The notes below the pieces were generated by a model. The model saw nothing but the letters and a program-made list of their open reading frames with translations, ran no database searches and was not told the DNA's origin. A stretch of DNA of 64,000 nucleotides from an uncultured Bacteroidales bacterium. GTDB taxonomy: Bacteria > Bacteroidota > Bacteroidia > Bacteroidales > Paludibacteraceae. This document shows positions 28,153-37,606 of this stretch, in pieces. Every line of letters starts with the position of its first letter. Within the stretch, counting starts at the first letter, position 1. The DNA lies in NCBI GenBank assembly GCA_946186915.1, contig CAMHOY010000011.1, forward strand, positions 1 to 64,000. Reading direction: 5' to 3'. The translations under genes were made by a program, and so were the position numbers.

Positions 28153-29548
28153 ATAATTTTTGATGTTCTCTTATTTCGTGTAATTCTTTGATTCGGATAT
28201 TTTTCGGCTTGTACTCATTCTTTACATCACAGACAATTTTCCCCTTCCTGTCCTCAAAATAGAGCCATTGTTTATAGTCACTATCGAGCACCATTTGCAT
28301 GAGCATCTTCTGTATGTTATAAGACCGACAATGACACATGAAACCCACATAGGAGTTGAAGCTGCATTGTAACTTATAGGCATTCTCCAATGAACAATGT
28401 TCTATCGCAAGGCGTATGCTATTCTTGCAGGCTCTGACTGTTCTATTCCCGATGTACATTCTGTCTGCGTATATCACACGCCCGCAGAATTGCACCCCGT
28501 GACGGACTGGCTGAAGATAGAACTTTGTTGGATGTAGCGTCAGCCCGAGCGAACTCAATACGCGCTCCGATTCCTCTCTTACCTTACGTATGATGTCGGC
28601 ATTCGCGGCAACAATGCACATATCGTCCACGAACTGCGTAATCTTACAATCTAGACCAAGAGCAAGTATCGCCATCCCCCATACCGCAAGCACAAGGTTT
28701 GCAATCAACTGCGAATAGAAATTACCTATCGGCAAACCCTTGCCATCATTCCCAAACAGCGATTTATTCTTTGCTACATTATCCCATGCAGAAACAGGAC
28801 TATGACGCAAACAATCACTTGTTGGGTCGTGCATGATGAATATATACAACAGTTGCAGCAGTTCCGTTACTTCATCGTCCGAGTACCCGGTTGGCACGAA
28901 CTTCTTACTAAAATCGACAAACACGTCATAAGCCATGCTGCGCACGATATTCATAAAGAAACCGCTAACATCCATTGTAGCAACTACTCCGTCCGGGTAT
29001 GCACGCAGGTTCTTTTGTATTAGCTCGGCGGCTGTCTGCGCGGAATGATTGCACCTGTTACCGTGGCTGATATTGCCATTATGCTCATGCACCTTCTCCG
29101 ATACGGAAAGAATGAATGGAGCGATAAGGTGATGACATACGCGGTCACGATAATTCGCTGCAAATACCTCTCTGTATCTCGGATAGTTAAGCACAAAGCA
29201 AACACTTGTGCCTGGAATGTAGATGTGATTCCGAATTTTATCCTCTAAATCAAAGACCTCTTTGAGGTTGTAATGAAACCTCGCGGCGTCAAAACGCCTT
29301 TTCTTATTCCTCCAACAATCGCTCTCTGCTTCAAACAACAAGTCCAATAACCTATCTGATTCGGCGACTGGCACAACTGCGTATGTGTTATTCTTGTTGT
29401 TGTTGTTCACATTCGCTGACGGAATCGCCACATAGTTCGCGTTGTTGGCATTGTTCTGCTGACAACTCCACGAGTTGCCCGTCGGCAGAGTGCTGTGGTC
29501 GTCAAGACTCGCTGTAGGTGTAACTTGGTAATCAAGTGGAGTCTCCAT
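28097..29548 (-). CDS. DGR reverse transcriptase (ORF 5' end contains the TR)
   Basis: LPIGNFYSQLIANLVL (IGxxxSQ DGR motif), ITQFVDDMCIVA catalytic motif; adjacent TR/VR pair and Avd-like ORF. Confidence 0.95.
   Translation of the reverse strand: METPLDYQVTPTASLDDHSTLPTGNSWSCQQNNANNANYVAIPSANVNNNNKNNTYAVVPVAESDRLLDLLFEAESDCWRNKKRRFDAARFHYNLKEVFDLEDKIRNHIYIPGTSVCFVLNYPRYREVFAANYRDRVCHHLIAPFILSVSEKVHEHNGNISHGNRCNHSAQTAAELIQKNLRAYPDGVVATMDVSGFFMNIVRSMAYDVFVDFSKKFVPTGYSDDEVTELLQLLYIFIMHDPTSDCLRHSPVSAWDNVAKNKSLFGNDGKGLPIGNFYSQLIANLVLAVWGMAILALGLDCKITQFVDDMCIVAANADIIRKVREESERVLSSLGLTLHPTKFYLQPVRHGVQFCGRVIYADRMYIGNRTVRACKNSIRLAIEHCSLENAYKLQCSFNSYVGFMCHCRSYNIQKMLMQMVLDSDYKQWLYFEDRKGKIVCDVKNEYKPKNIRIKELHEIREHQKLYEYEYSSKSKCSTQQRAA
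29362..29499 (-). repeat. DGR template repeat (TR)
   Basis: 138-nt match to VR at 30058-30195; all 11 mismatches at TR coding-strand A. Confidence 0.96.
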
Positions 29549-29586
29549 TATATAGATTATCGCACGCTCATCTCTCGTCCGTGGAC

Positions 29587-29985
29587 TTAATGACTCTGGC
29601 TCTTGGTGGCTGCAATAGCATGTAGTTGATTTGAGATGTCATCACAAATCATGTCTAATTCAGCGGACACCTTTTCACTCCATCCGCGCAATACCATGAT
29701 AAGATAGCATTGCGCTTGTATTTCTTCTATCAGTTCGATAGAACGCTTGAGATAGTCTTTCCCTTTCAGTTGGCGCATGGCATACGTGAACAAAATACCA
29801 GCCTTTTCGAGCAGCGGGTAGAAATAGCATCTGCGGATGTCAACCGTCATCTGCTCCTCTCCGGCGGCATTCTTTCGGTTGCGGCCATGAGGCAAAAGCC
29901 TGCCGTAGTAGGCTAACTGCTTATTGAGATAAACTACCCTGTTGATGATGGGTGTTTTTAATGCTGACTTGTTACTGTATTGCAT
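29587..29985 (-). CDS. avd: DGR accessory variability determinant (Avd-like four-helix protein)
   Basis: 132-aa helical, basic protein (GRLLPHGRNRKN...) between VR gene and TR/RT, canonical Avd position. Confidence 0.75.
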   Translation of the reverse strand: MQYSNKSALKTPIINRVVYLNKQLAYYGRLLPHGRNRKNAAGEEQMTVDIRRCYFYPLLEKAGILFTYAMRQLKGKDYLKRSIELIEEIQAQCYLIMVLRGWSEKVSAELDMICDDISNQLHAIAATKSQSH

Positions 29986-30021
29986 GAGAGCGATTGGGGG
30001 TTAATGATATAACGAAGCCCC

Positions 30022-30038
30022 GCCGTGCCCCGCACGGC
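30022..30038 (-). repeat. Hairpin/cruciform 3' of the VR
   Basis: GCCGTGC-GGG-GCACGGC, 7-bp perfect stem, 19 nt beyond the 3' end of VR. Confidence 0.75.
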
Positions 30039-30049
30039 AGAGTCTTTGG

Positions 30050-31195
30050 CTATAATGCGGCGACTGGCACAACTGCGCATGTGTTATTCTTGTTGCTGAC
30101 GTTCACATTCGCTGACGGAATCGCCACATAGTTCGCGGTGCCGGCACCGTACTGCTGACAACTCCACGAGGTGCCCGTCGGCAGAGTGCTGTGGTTTAAG
30201 ATAGACAGATGCGCATTGATTTGCGAATAATACACATACATCATCAGCAGGTGGTTGATCGTCGGCAATGCCCATTGGCGAGTATCACCATCCCATGCTT
30301 TATAGTCCCATGCGTATTCCGCTGCTGGTGAACCGGTGATGTTATTGGCAACGCGTGGAACGACAAAACGCTTGGTATATTGGTTTCCTGCCCAGTAGTA
30401 GCAAACGTTTGCTGTGTTATCAGTATCTTCGGTGACGATATATACTTGTTGGTCAAACGCAAGATGCTGACCGCTATTTTCCATCTCGGCGTGATTTGCG
30501 AAACGGATGCAGCCATACGCACCATAGTCTTTATCCGGGTCGTTTGGGTCGTAATTGCAATGCGGTAGAACTTCTGGATTATACCATAATAGCATACGGT
30601 ACGTATTCTCCAATGAACGGAAGATAAGACTATTCATCAGGACGTTTATGAACGAACCTGTTTGATTCGCATATAATCCCTGTACATTATCGGTCGTATT
30701 ACCCCATTGTCTCGTAACATATTGCTGTCCGATAGGCGGATTGCCTATAACGAAAGACTGGAACGGAGTTATAACAGCAACTACACCCTCTTCCGGCTCT
30801 GAACCATGTTGAGCAATATACTCATTCCAATCTTCTATTGAGTAATGCGTTCCAGATTTCCCAAGAATACATATCTCGTATCCAGAAGTTGATATTTGAC
30901 GAACGAGCGTCGCGAACTCTGCAAGAGGAGTTTCGTTTGTAACGACCGCACCAGCATTGCGTAAGGCAGTAGCAATAGCGTTAATAGAGTTGAGAACGGC
31001 ATCTACCTTTGCTGTTGCGGTAGTTCCAATGACATCACGATTACACTCATCGAGAGTTTCTTTTACCTGCGTCATCAGGTTAGAATTGTCAATATTAGTA
31101 GTTACCCACGTCTTCATTGCCTGCCAGCAGCGGGTCATCATCTCATCCAACTGTTCGCCTGTCACTACATTAACTATAGGTTTTTTATCTGCCAT
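30050..31195 (-). CDS. DGR target: variable protein, likely receptor-binding, C-type-lectin-like C-terminus
   Basis: VR occupies the C-terminus (HSTLPTGTSWSCQQYGAGTANYVAIPSANVNVSNKNNTCAVVPVAAL*); upstream WALPTINHLLMMYVY typical of CLec-type DGR targets. Confidence 0.9.
   Translation of the reverse strand: MADKKPIVNVVTGEQLDEMMTRCWQAMKTWVTTNIDNSNLMTQVKETLDECNRDVIGTTATAKVDAVLNSINAIATALRNAGAVVTNETPLAEFATLVRQISTSGYEICILGKSGTHYSIEDWNEYIAQHGSEPEEGVVAVITPFQSFVIGNPPIGQQYVTRQWGNTTDNVQGLYANQTGSFINVLMNSLIFRSLENTYRMLLWYNPEVLPHCNYDPNDPDKDYGAYGCIRFANHAEMENSGQHLAFDQQVYIVTEDTDNTANVCYYWAGNQYTKRFVVPRVANNITGSPAAEYAWDYKAWDGDTRQWALPTINHLLMMYVYYSQINAHLSILNHSTLPTGTSWSCQQYGAGTANYVAIPSANVNVSNKNNTCAVVPVAAL
30058..30195 (-). 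repeat. DGR variable repeat (VR)
   Basis: See TR; 11 adenine-specific substitutions (7 A>G, 2 A>T, 2 A>C). Confidence 0.96.
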
Positions 31196-31197
31196 AA

Positions 31198-31452
31198 TTA
31201 TGAATTGATTACATGATTAATAATAGCGTTTTTCTGATCCTCGGTGAGTGGGATTATTGGGACAGATTGCACCGCCGTCAGTATCTCCTGCGAAGTGGTC
31301 TCTTTGGCTACTCCGTCTATCTTCTCCTCTACCTCATCCAACTTCTCCTCCACCGGCGTGAGGTCGATGGAGATAGAATCGAACTTCCAAGAGAGCCAGC
31401 GTACCAGCCCTCTCGTCCATACCGTGATAAACTCTTTGAATAATACTTTCAT
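31198..31452 (-). CDS. Phage hypothetical
   Basis: ORF directly upstream of the target gene; coiled-coil-like. Confidence 0.5.
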   Translation of the reverse strand: MKVLFKEFITVWTRGLVRWLSWKFDSISIDLTPVEEKLDEVEEKIDGVAKETTSQEILTAVQSVPIIPLTEDQKNAIINHVINS

Positions 31453-31496
31453 AAGGCAAACCGTCGTGTACTAAGAATACTCAGTATGTTACTTTA

Positions 31497-32570
31497 TTAT
31501 TGAAGGCCAGCAAATACAGTCGTATTATCGTACAGAGTTACATCCCATCCTACTTCTGACGGGGAAACTTGACCTCCTCTAATCTGGTCACATGTGTATT
31601 CTCCGTCGCCACTAATCATGAGCGTGTACAGCCCAAAGTACAGTTTAAGCACTGGTACATTAGAGCCTGTACCAGAAGCAATAGCGGTGCAGAGAGTTTC
31701 ATAGTTTTTAACTCGCCCATCAAACAGAACCTTAACGATATAGCTTTTGTCTGTCTTGCAACCAAGCCACATGTTTGTTACACTCGCACGATCCAGTACG
31801 AACCTATAGGCTATTTGTTCTTGTTGTTCATCGGTCGCTATTGTCAAACTCTTCGGAGTAAACGACATCTTATCATATATCGCATGCATGTCTTTCTCCG
31901 GTACTGCACTGTATAACTCCCAAAACTCTGCAAACGTGGCGTCCTCAAAAGAAACATTCTTATTATCAGATGTTCTGTGTACGTCCTGAACCACTGTGTA
32001 CCACACCGTGTCTCTCTCAAGAAGCTCGATATGGAAATCCACATTGGAAACATCTGGGTGCAACGTAGTGTACACATGCACCATCGTCGCATCTTTGTCC
32101 AACTCTTCATAGGACTCCTGATAACTTTTATAGGTCTTTGCACGGAGATAGACGTTAGCATTGAGGTCAGGGTGCTCTGCACACACGTGACGTATAATGT
32201 CCTTTAAACACTCAACAACCGTATAAATATCCTGCTCGCCGATAATTTCCACGTCCTGCGGGTCAGTAGGCTGGATAAAAGGCCCGCCTTGCACATGACT
32301 GTTTTCAAACAGACATATAACCACAGGCGCAGACTTAGCTAAAGCGTCTGCCAAGCCTTCAACATCCCCTATCTGATGCGTATGGCCAACCGGCGCCAAG
32401 TCAGTTAGTTTTTTTCCACTGCTTTTAATATTCCCGTCTTCGGTAAAAACAGGGATTCTATCCTTTAATAATGCAGCGGGAATTATAGGCTTATTCACTT
32501 TAGTCGGGTCGGTCAAAATCACTTGCTGTCCGTTCTTGTCAACGAAACCTTTTCTTGAAACTTGTGTCAT
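31497..32570 (-). CDS. Phage structural/tail-fibre-like protein
   Basis: GHTHQIGDVEGLADALA fibre-like motif. Confidence 0.6.
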   Translation of the reverse strand: MTQVSRKGFVDKNGQQVILTDPTKVNKPIIPAALLKDRIPVFTEDGNIKSSGKKLTDLAPVGHTHQIGDVEGLADALAKSAPVVICLFENSHVQGGPFIQPTDPQDVEIIGEQDIYTVVECLKDIIRHVCAEHPDLNANVYLRAKTYKSYQESYEELDKDATMVHVYTTLHPDVSNVDFHIELLERDTVWYTVVQDVHRTSDNKNVSFEDATFAEFWELYSAVPEKDMHAIYDKMSFTPKSLTIATDEQQEQIAYRFVLDRASVTNMWLGCKTDKSYIVKVLFDGRVKNYETLCTAIASGTGSNVPVLKLYFGLYTLMISGDGEYTCDQIRGGQVSPSEVGWDVTLYDNTTVFAGLQ

Positions 32571-32582
32571 AGTTTTACTATT

Positions 32583-32882
32583 TTAAGAGTTATTATCTTC
32601 AAACATCGCATATATCTCCGCCTCGGTACATTCTTCCAACTCAATACGTGGCAGAGACATAGCCGCATCAATAAACCGGTCACGCGCAGCCTCAGCTTCC
32701 GCAATCAGTTTCTCATATTGTTCCTTATAGGGATTCTCATTGCAGTGACAACCGCTTTTCTCCGGCGGAGTATAGCCCTTCATCTCACCCGTCTCGTGAT
32801 TAAAAGACATGTCCTCTCCGTAATGGCGCTGCTTTCCGCACTCGCTCGGTTGCTGGTCTTTATGAGTAATAGTGTGACTCAT
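32583..32882 (-). CDS. Phage hypothetical
   Basis: ORF in structural cluster. Confidence 0.5.
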   Translation of the reverse strand: MSHTITHKDQQPSECGKQRHYGEDMSFNHETGEMKGYTPPEKSGCHCNENPYKEQYEKLIAEAEAARDRFIDAAMSLPRIELEECTEAEIYAMFEDNNS

Positions 32883-32884
32883 AA

Positions 32885-33784
32885 TCAGAAAATTCTTGGA
32901 ATACGATTAACGATCTGCGGACCATTGAGGATGTTGCACCGGCGACGGATAGCCTCCAGATGCTCCAACCACTCCGCTTGGTAACGCTCTGCTTCTGCCG
33001 GATAAGACATGCACAACCACTTATAGATGATCCGTGCCACCAGAGCCTCGAAGATGGCGGTGTCCAACGGCTCGACTGCATTGATATTGGAGCCGCAGCA
33101 ACGCCAGTTCAGACCATAATGCACCGAATCGCGGTAATCCTCCGTCGGGACTAACTTGCCTACAAAATCATGCGAGTCACCATCGGCTATGGCCATATAG
33201 AGTTCGCCTTTGTACTGCACATAGTCCCCGGCATGGAAATACACCAACAGCCCGGTCGGATGCACCTCGCCGTCCGGCATAATATAACCGTCTGCATCCA
33301 CTCCGGTCTCGGAGATTTGGATATAACCGTTCTCATCTACCGGAATAGCATCAACGATGATAAAACCGTCCGCATCCACGTTATCAGCGTCCAACTGCGA
33401 CAAGTGCAGCAGACTGTCCTCGTCCGGCACATCCGGCAAGATAACCGTCTCCTTACCCTCACGGAAGAAATACGCTTTCTCGTGTTTCGGCATGTAGGTA
33501 TTCAGCACGTCGAACACATCCGCCATTGCCGCCTTGGCATACGGGATGAATAAATCCACCTCGTCCTCCGTCATGGCAATCAAGTCCAACAGATGCTGCG
33601 TTTCCTCCGTCCGGCGGAACTTACCCAGATACGATGACCGTTTCTCCACCTCCTTGCGCAACCACTCCAACTTATACCACAGATGCAGTATCTCCGTCGG
33701 TTCACCACCGCGTAGCATACTGCACCACGGCGTGCGATAAGCCGTAGAGGGAGAGGAACAGTTACATTGGCAAATCTCTTTCAT
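32885..33784 (-). CDS. Phage hypothetical, head-tail region
   Basis: 299 aa in structural cluster; aspartate-rich DNVDADGFIIVDAIPVDENGYIQISETGVDADGYI repeats. Confidence 0.5.
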   Translation of the reverse strand: MKEICQCNCSSPSTAYRTPWCSMLRGGEPTEILHLWYKLEWLRKEVEKRSSYLGKFRRTEETQHLLDLIAMTEDEVDLFIPYAKAAMADVFDVLNTYMPKHEKAYFFREGKETVILPDVPDEDSLLHLSQLDADNVDADGFIIVDAIPVDENGYIQISETGVDADGYIMPDGEVHPTGLLVYFHAGDYVQYKGELYMAIADGDSHDFVGKLVPTEDYRDSVHYGLNWRCCGSNINAVEPLDTAIFEALVARIIYKWLCMSYPAEAERYQAEWLEHLEAIRRRCNILNGPQIVNRIPRIF

Positions 33785-33792
33785 ACCTACAC

Positions 33793-34533
33793 TTATTTAA
33801 GCATTGCTTGAATCTTTTCTGCCTGCTCGTTCTCGCAGACCTTTGCTCCGTCGAAGTTACCAAGGATATTGAATACCATCTTGGCGCACTCCAACACAAT
33901 CAAGTCCTCTATCGGTGACTGAACCAACTGCGCTTGTGTTTGTGCCGGTGTCAGCGCCGGAGAAAAGTCCGTAGCTACACCTACTTTCTTCTCCGTGTTG
34001 ATATAGAGCAGCATAAACGCCGTGGACACCGCCGACGGATCAAAAGCCTCATCCATCTTGGACTTGAAGGAGTATATCTCTATCTGACCGTAATAGTTAC
34101 CCGTCTCCGCATAACTTGCCAATACCGCCACCGGCTTAGCCAAACCACCACGCACATGCTCGTTCTGCTGCACCAGGTACAACGGATCTTCCGACGTTAT
34201 AAACGCCGTGATGTCACGCTTTAACGCATCGTGACGAAAACGCACATAGCGATATTTGGCGTTAATTCCGGTGATAATACCTACTCCGTTCACGTCCACC
34301 GAGAAACCGTCCGTCTTGCGATCTATGTCGGCATGGAGTAACGACAACGGCAACGACCGCAAGCAGTTCTGTGCCGCCTCGTCCAGATTCTTCTCGATAT
34401 ACGACACAATAGGCTTCACGCGGTCATAGTCCGGGTCACTCGTTCCGTCAATAAAGCTATCCGGCTCGTCAAACGGACTGATCTCCTCCAACTTGACCTT
34501 GACGGCTTCTATGTATTCCTTTCGGGTCTTCAT
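33793..34533 (-). CDS. Phage hypothetical, structural region
   Basis: 246-aa ORF in structural cluster. Confidence 0.5.
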   Translation of the reverse strand: MKTRKEYIEAVKVKLEEISPFDEPDSFIDGTSDPDYDRVKPIVSYIEKNLDEAAQNCLRSLPLSLLHADIDRKTDGFSVDVNGVGIITGINAKYRYVRFRHDALKRDITAFITSEDPLYLVQQNEHVRGGLAKPVAVLASYAETGNYYGQIEIYSFKSKMDEAFDPSAVSTAFMLLYINTEKKVGVATDFSPALTPAQTQAQLVQSPIEDLIVLECAKMVFNILGNFDGAKVCENEQAEKIQAMLK

Positions 34534-34539
34534 AGACGG

Positions 34540-34944
34540 TTACAGATTCGGGAATGAGATGTTTTTCTCTGCAGCAAAGCGTTTCGCGTCTGCCTTTGTC
34601 TTTACGCTGGCTGCATCCACACCGTACTCTTTCAGTACCTCGATGGCTTTCTGCGTGCCTGTCACTTCGGGATATTCCTTTACACCTGCTCCGCTTTTTT
34701 TAGGAGCAGCAGCCGTTTCGCCAATCTCAATACAACTCAGCAATTTAATCTCACCGCGCTTGAACTCTGCACTGTTCTCGATGATAGCCTGATGAATTGG
34801 GTTGGTGGTAGCATAACTGGCAGGATGGCGGGCAAAGTCAACAATCGAACCGCCTTTAAAGTTAATAACCACATCGTTCTTTCCGCTTTTGAGAACCATT
34901 ACGGTTTCAATTTTTCCGGGTACTCCGTATGTCTTTCTTAACAT
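34540..34944 (-). CDS. Phage hypothetical
   Basis: ORF in structural cluster. Confidence 0.5.
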   Translation of the reverse strand: MLRKTYGVPGKIETVMVLKSGKNDVVINFKGGSIVDFARHPASYATTNPIHQAIIENSAEFKRGEIKLLSCIEIGETAAAPKKSGAGVKEYPEVTGTQKAIEVLKEYGVDAASVKTKADAKRFAAEKNISFPNL

Positions 34945-35032
34945 AATTATTTAGATTTTACGTGTTTAATAATTGAACAAGGTGGTGGATAGAATAGAAT
35001 CCACCCACCACCTCTATTCAGCGTCCTCTTGA

Positions 35033-36637
35033 TTAGTCACCAAGCAACATGGTGCCTTTGTACGGCTCCCACTTGATGATGTACTCCTTCGGACTGTAGC
35101 TATCCGAGCCATCCTTTACCTCGACAATCGAAGCCCTGAACAGTTCACCAGCCGCAGCATTGGTTTTGTCTGCCGTAGCATAGTGAGTGGTCGTGCCGGA
35201 AGTCAGTTCGAGTGCGTTGGTGAAGTAGTAAACTACACCGTCCTCGATGTCACTCAAGGTCGGAGCTGTAGTTTTCTCCCAGAACACGAATACGGTCGAA
35301 CCGCTGTTGGCATCCTCGCCCTCACCGTTGATCCATACGTGGCAAGTACCCTTCAAGCAGAGTGCATCCCAAACGATCGTGCTCTCGCGAGTTGCTTCCT
35401 CGCCCTCAACGCGGTCGTTATCCTTGTGCTCTGCGGAGTAAACGTAGTGAACCAGACGATCCTCGGCAATCAGCGCACCGCTGTTAGCCCAACCGCAGTT
35501 GTCCAGCGTCGGGTCGTGCTTCAGCTGAATGTCACCGAATGCGGTGTGGATAGCCGAAACCACCCAGCCCATGCGCTCGTTCTTCATCGAGAACATGTTG
35601 ATCTCTTTGTGGTTGGTGTAGTCGATGCACTGCAACTGTTCCAAGAGATTCTTACCGCAAAGCAGAATACCGCTCTTCGGTTTGTCCTCGCCGCAGTAGA
35701 ACATCTTAGCCAGACCTACGAGGGTCTCAAACGTCCACTTACCGGTGTGCTTCATTTCGCGCAAGAACTGCCAACGAACACCCTTGGTTGTCCAGAGGTA
35801 CTGGTTACCGAGTTTCTCCGTCTCAATGACAATCTTACCGAGCGAACTGCGCCACAAGGTACGGTTGGTACGCAGCAAGAAGTTCTTGATGGCCTGCTCG
35901 GCTTGCGCTGCCTTTCCAAACGGAATCTTCTTCTTCTGAGCGTCGAAGTAGTCCGACACGATGTTGGTCATACCACGTTTCTGGAGGAACTGCTCCATCA
36001 GTTGCGGGTTGAAACTGTCTGCCGGAACAACTGCCTGCGTCTCATAGAGAGCCGGACACATAGTCACGATCTCAGTACCTGCCGGAATAGCTGGTACGGT
36101 AGGAACAGCCTCTGCGCTGGTACGCGGACCGTTTACAGCAATACACTTGGGCTGACCATCGTCGTATCTGCCAACGACATACAGAGTTAAGTCAATACCC
36201 GGAGTAGGATTACCGCTCAGGTCATAACCGCTCACACCTTTCACACTCAGCGTCATGCACTGGCGCGGAATCTTCATGTCGTCAGACGAGAGAGGAAGTT
36301 TGAATGTCTCTGCCGAAGTGTTAGCACTTACAGCAGCAGTTGTTACCAACGTACTGCGTTCCTCGTCGATGATAGGATGCTTAACCTCCGGCGAAGTTAC
36401 CTTGCGTCGTTTGGCTTTCAGCATCAACTGCATAAGGGTTGCACTCTCGGCTCCCTCGAATTTGTAGAGTTCGTCGTCGATCCACGTTTCAATCTGATTG
36501 CCGTCCCCAATACCGCCGGTTGCTTCGGCAATACCGCTGACGGTCGTAGGTTGACCGGGCAACTGGGTCTCTACGCCCACACTACCAGGGGTCGGGGTTA
36601 CACCACCGCCTGCTACTGGTTTCATTTCTTCTGGCAT
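35033..36637 (-). CDS. Candidate major capsid protein
   Basis: 534 aa, downstream of scaffold-like gene in structural cluster; TLWRSSLGKIVIETEKLG...GWVVSAIHTAFGDIQLKHDPTLD. Confidence 0.6.
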   Translation of the reverse strand: MPEEMKPVAGGGVTPTPGSVGVETQLPGQPTTVSGIAEATGGIGDGNQIETWIDDELYKFEGAESATLMQLMLKAKRRKVTSPEVKHPIIDEERSTLVTTAAVSANTSAETFKLPLSSDDMKIPRQCMTLSVKGVSGYDLSGNPTPGIDLTLYVVGRYDDGQPKCIAVNGPRTSAEAVPTVPAIPAGTEIVTMCPALYETQAVVPADSFNPQLMEQFLQKRGMTNIVSDYFDAQKKKIPFGKAAQAEQAIKNFLLRTNRTLWRSSLGKIVIETEKLGNQYLWTTKGVRWQFLREMKHTGKWTFETLVGLAKMFYCGEDKPKSGILLCGKNLLEQLQCIDYTNHKEINMFSMKNERMGWVVSAIHTAFGDIQLKHDPTLDNCGWANSGALIAEDRLVHYVYSAEHKDNDRVEGEEATRESTIVWDALCLKGTCHVWINGEGEDANSGSTVFVFWEKTTAPTLSDIEDGVVYYFTNALELTSGTTTHYATADKTNAAAGELFRASIVEVKDGSDSYSPKEYIIKWEPYKGTMLLGD

Positions 36638-36683
36638 TGTTTTAGAAATTTAGTTGTTAATATTATTTTCGGTGATGCAACCG

Positions 36684-36845
36684 TTAGATTGCACTCTGAA
36701 TTTGATTGCCTTCACCAATGCCGCCTGTGGCTTGCGCTATTCCGCTGATGGTTGTCGCCATGCAGGGTAGTTGCGTTCGTAATCCTACGCTACCTCTTGC
36801 CGGCACAACCGCTACATTTGGCACTACTTTGATTTCTTTATTCAT
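36684..36845 (-). CDS. 53-aa ORF homologous to the capsid candidate's N-terminus
   Basis: SVGLRTQLPCMATTISGIAQATGGIGEGNQIQ vs SVGVETQLPGQPTTVSGIAEATGGIGDGNQIE. Confidence 0.6.
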   Translation of the reverse strand: MNKEIKVVPNVAVVPARGSVGLRTQLPCMATTISGIAQATGGIGEGNQIQSAI

Positions 36846-37578
36846 CGCCTCGTGCTGTGTCGAAGATTGATTTTGGTCGTCTCGGTGCTTGCCTTGCAGC
36901 GACACCGGCACCGCCTTTAGGTGCGGAAGTCGGGACATTGCGACGTTGTTCGGCGATATTCTCGTTACGACCTTTCGTCTCAGCCGCAGCTATAGCCGGT
37001 TCGTAATCCAAGATACGGAACATGTTCTTTACCTGCTCGCGGCACTCCTCTTTGGTCTCGCAATCGTGATTGATGAGCGCATTGAGTTTCTCCATCGTCT
37101 CTGTGACATCCCATCCGCGCTCTTGGCACTCCTCGGCAAACGCCTCTTTTGCCATATCCTGAATACGCTGCAACTTAGCGTCAGCCTCTTTCATGCGCTC
37201 TACCTCTGCCGTGTACTCGTCGGAAGTGATCTCACCGTTGATATACTGCTGCATGAGCGGTTTGATATGCGCCAATGCCAATTCGGGATGACCGTCCACA
37301 CCGCGCTGGAACATCTCACAGAAGAAATCATTCAGATTCTCATCGGATTCAAGCAAGGCATTCAGTTTAGCGGCTTCCGCTTTGGATTTCTTGGTGTACT
37401 CATGGTCAGCATCATAGCCTTCCATCGCTTTGCCGTATAACTCTTCCTCCGACAGTTCCTCGCCGTACTTGCCACGCAAGCCGGAAAGCATCTTATCGCG
37501 GTTCGGAGTTGCAGAAGGTGCAGCAGGCTGCTCAGGAGTCTGCGTCTGTGCATTCATTTGTTCGTTTTTCTCTGCCAT
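36838..37578 (-). CDS. Scaffold-like acidic helical protein
   Basis: 246 aa, charged helical, immediately upstream of the capsid candidate. Confidence 0.5.
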   Translation of the reverse strand: MAEKNEQMNAQTQTPEQPAAPSATPNRDKMLSGLRGKYGEELSEEELYGKAMEGYDADHEYTKKSKAEAAKLNALLESDENLNDFFCEMFQRGVDGHPELALAHIKPLMQQYINGEITSDEYTAEVERMKEADAKLQRIQDMAKEAFAEECQERGWDVTETMEKLNALINHDCETKEECREQVKNMFRILDYEPAIAAAETKGRNENIAEQRRNVPTSAPKGGAGVAARQAPRRPKSIFDTARGDE

Positions 37579-37606
37579 AGTAATTACTAATTAAAACTTT
37601 CGGGTG

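Noticed and set aside
28097-29548. RT as a retron, group II intron or Abi RT
   Set aside because: The adenine-specific TR/VR pair, Avd-like ORF and IGxxxSQ motif identify a DGR; no intron RNA or msr/msd structure seen.
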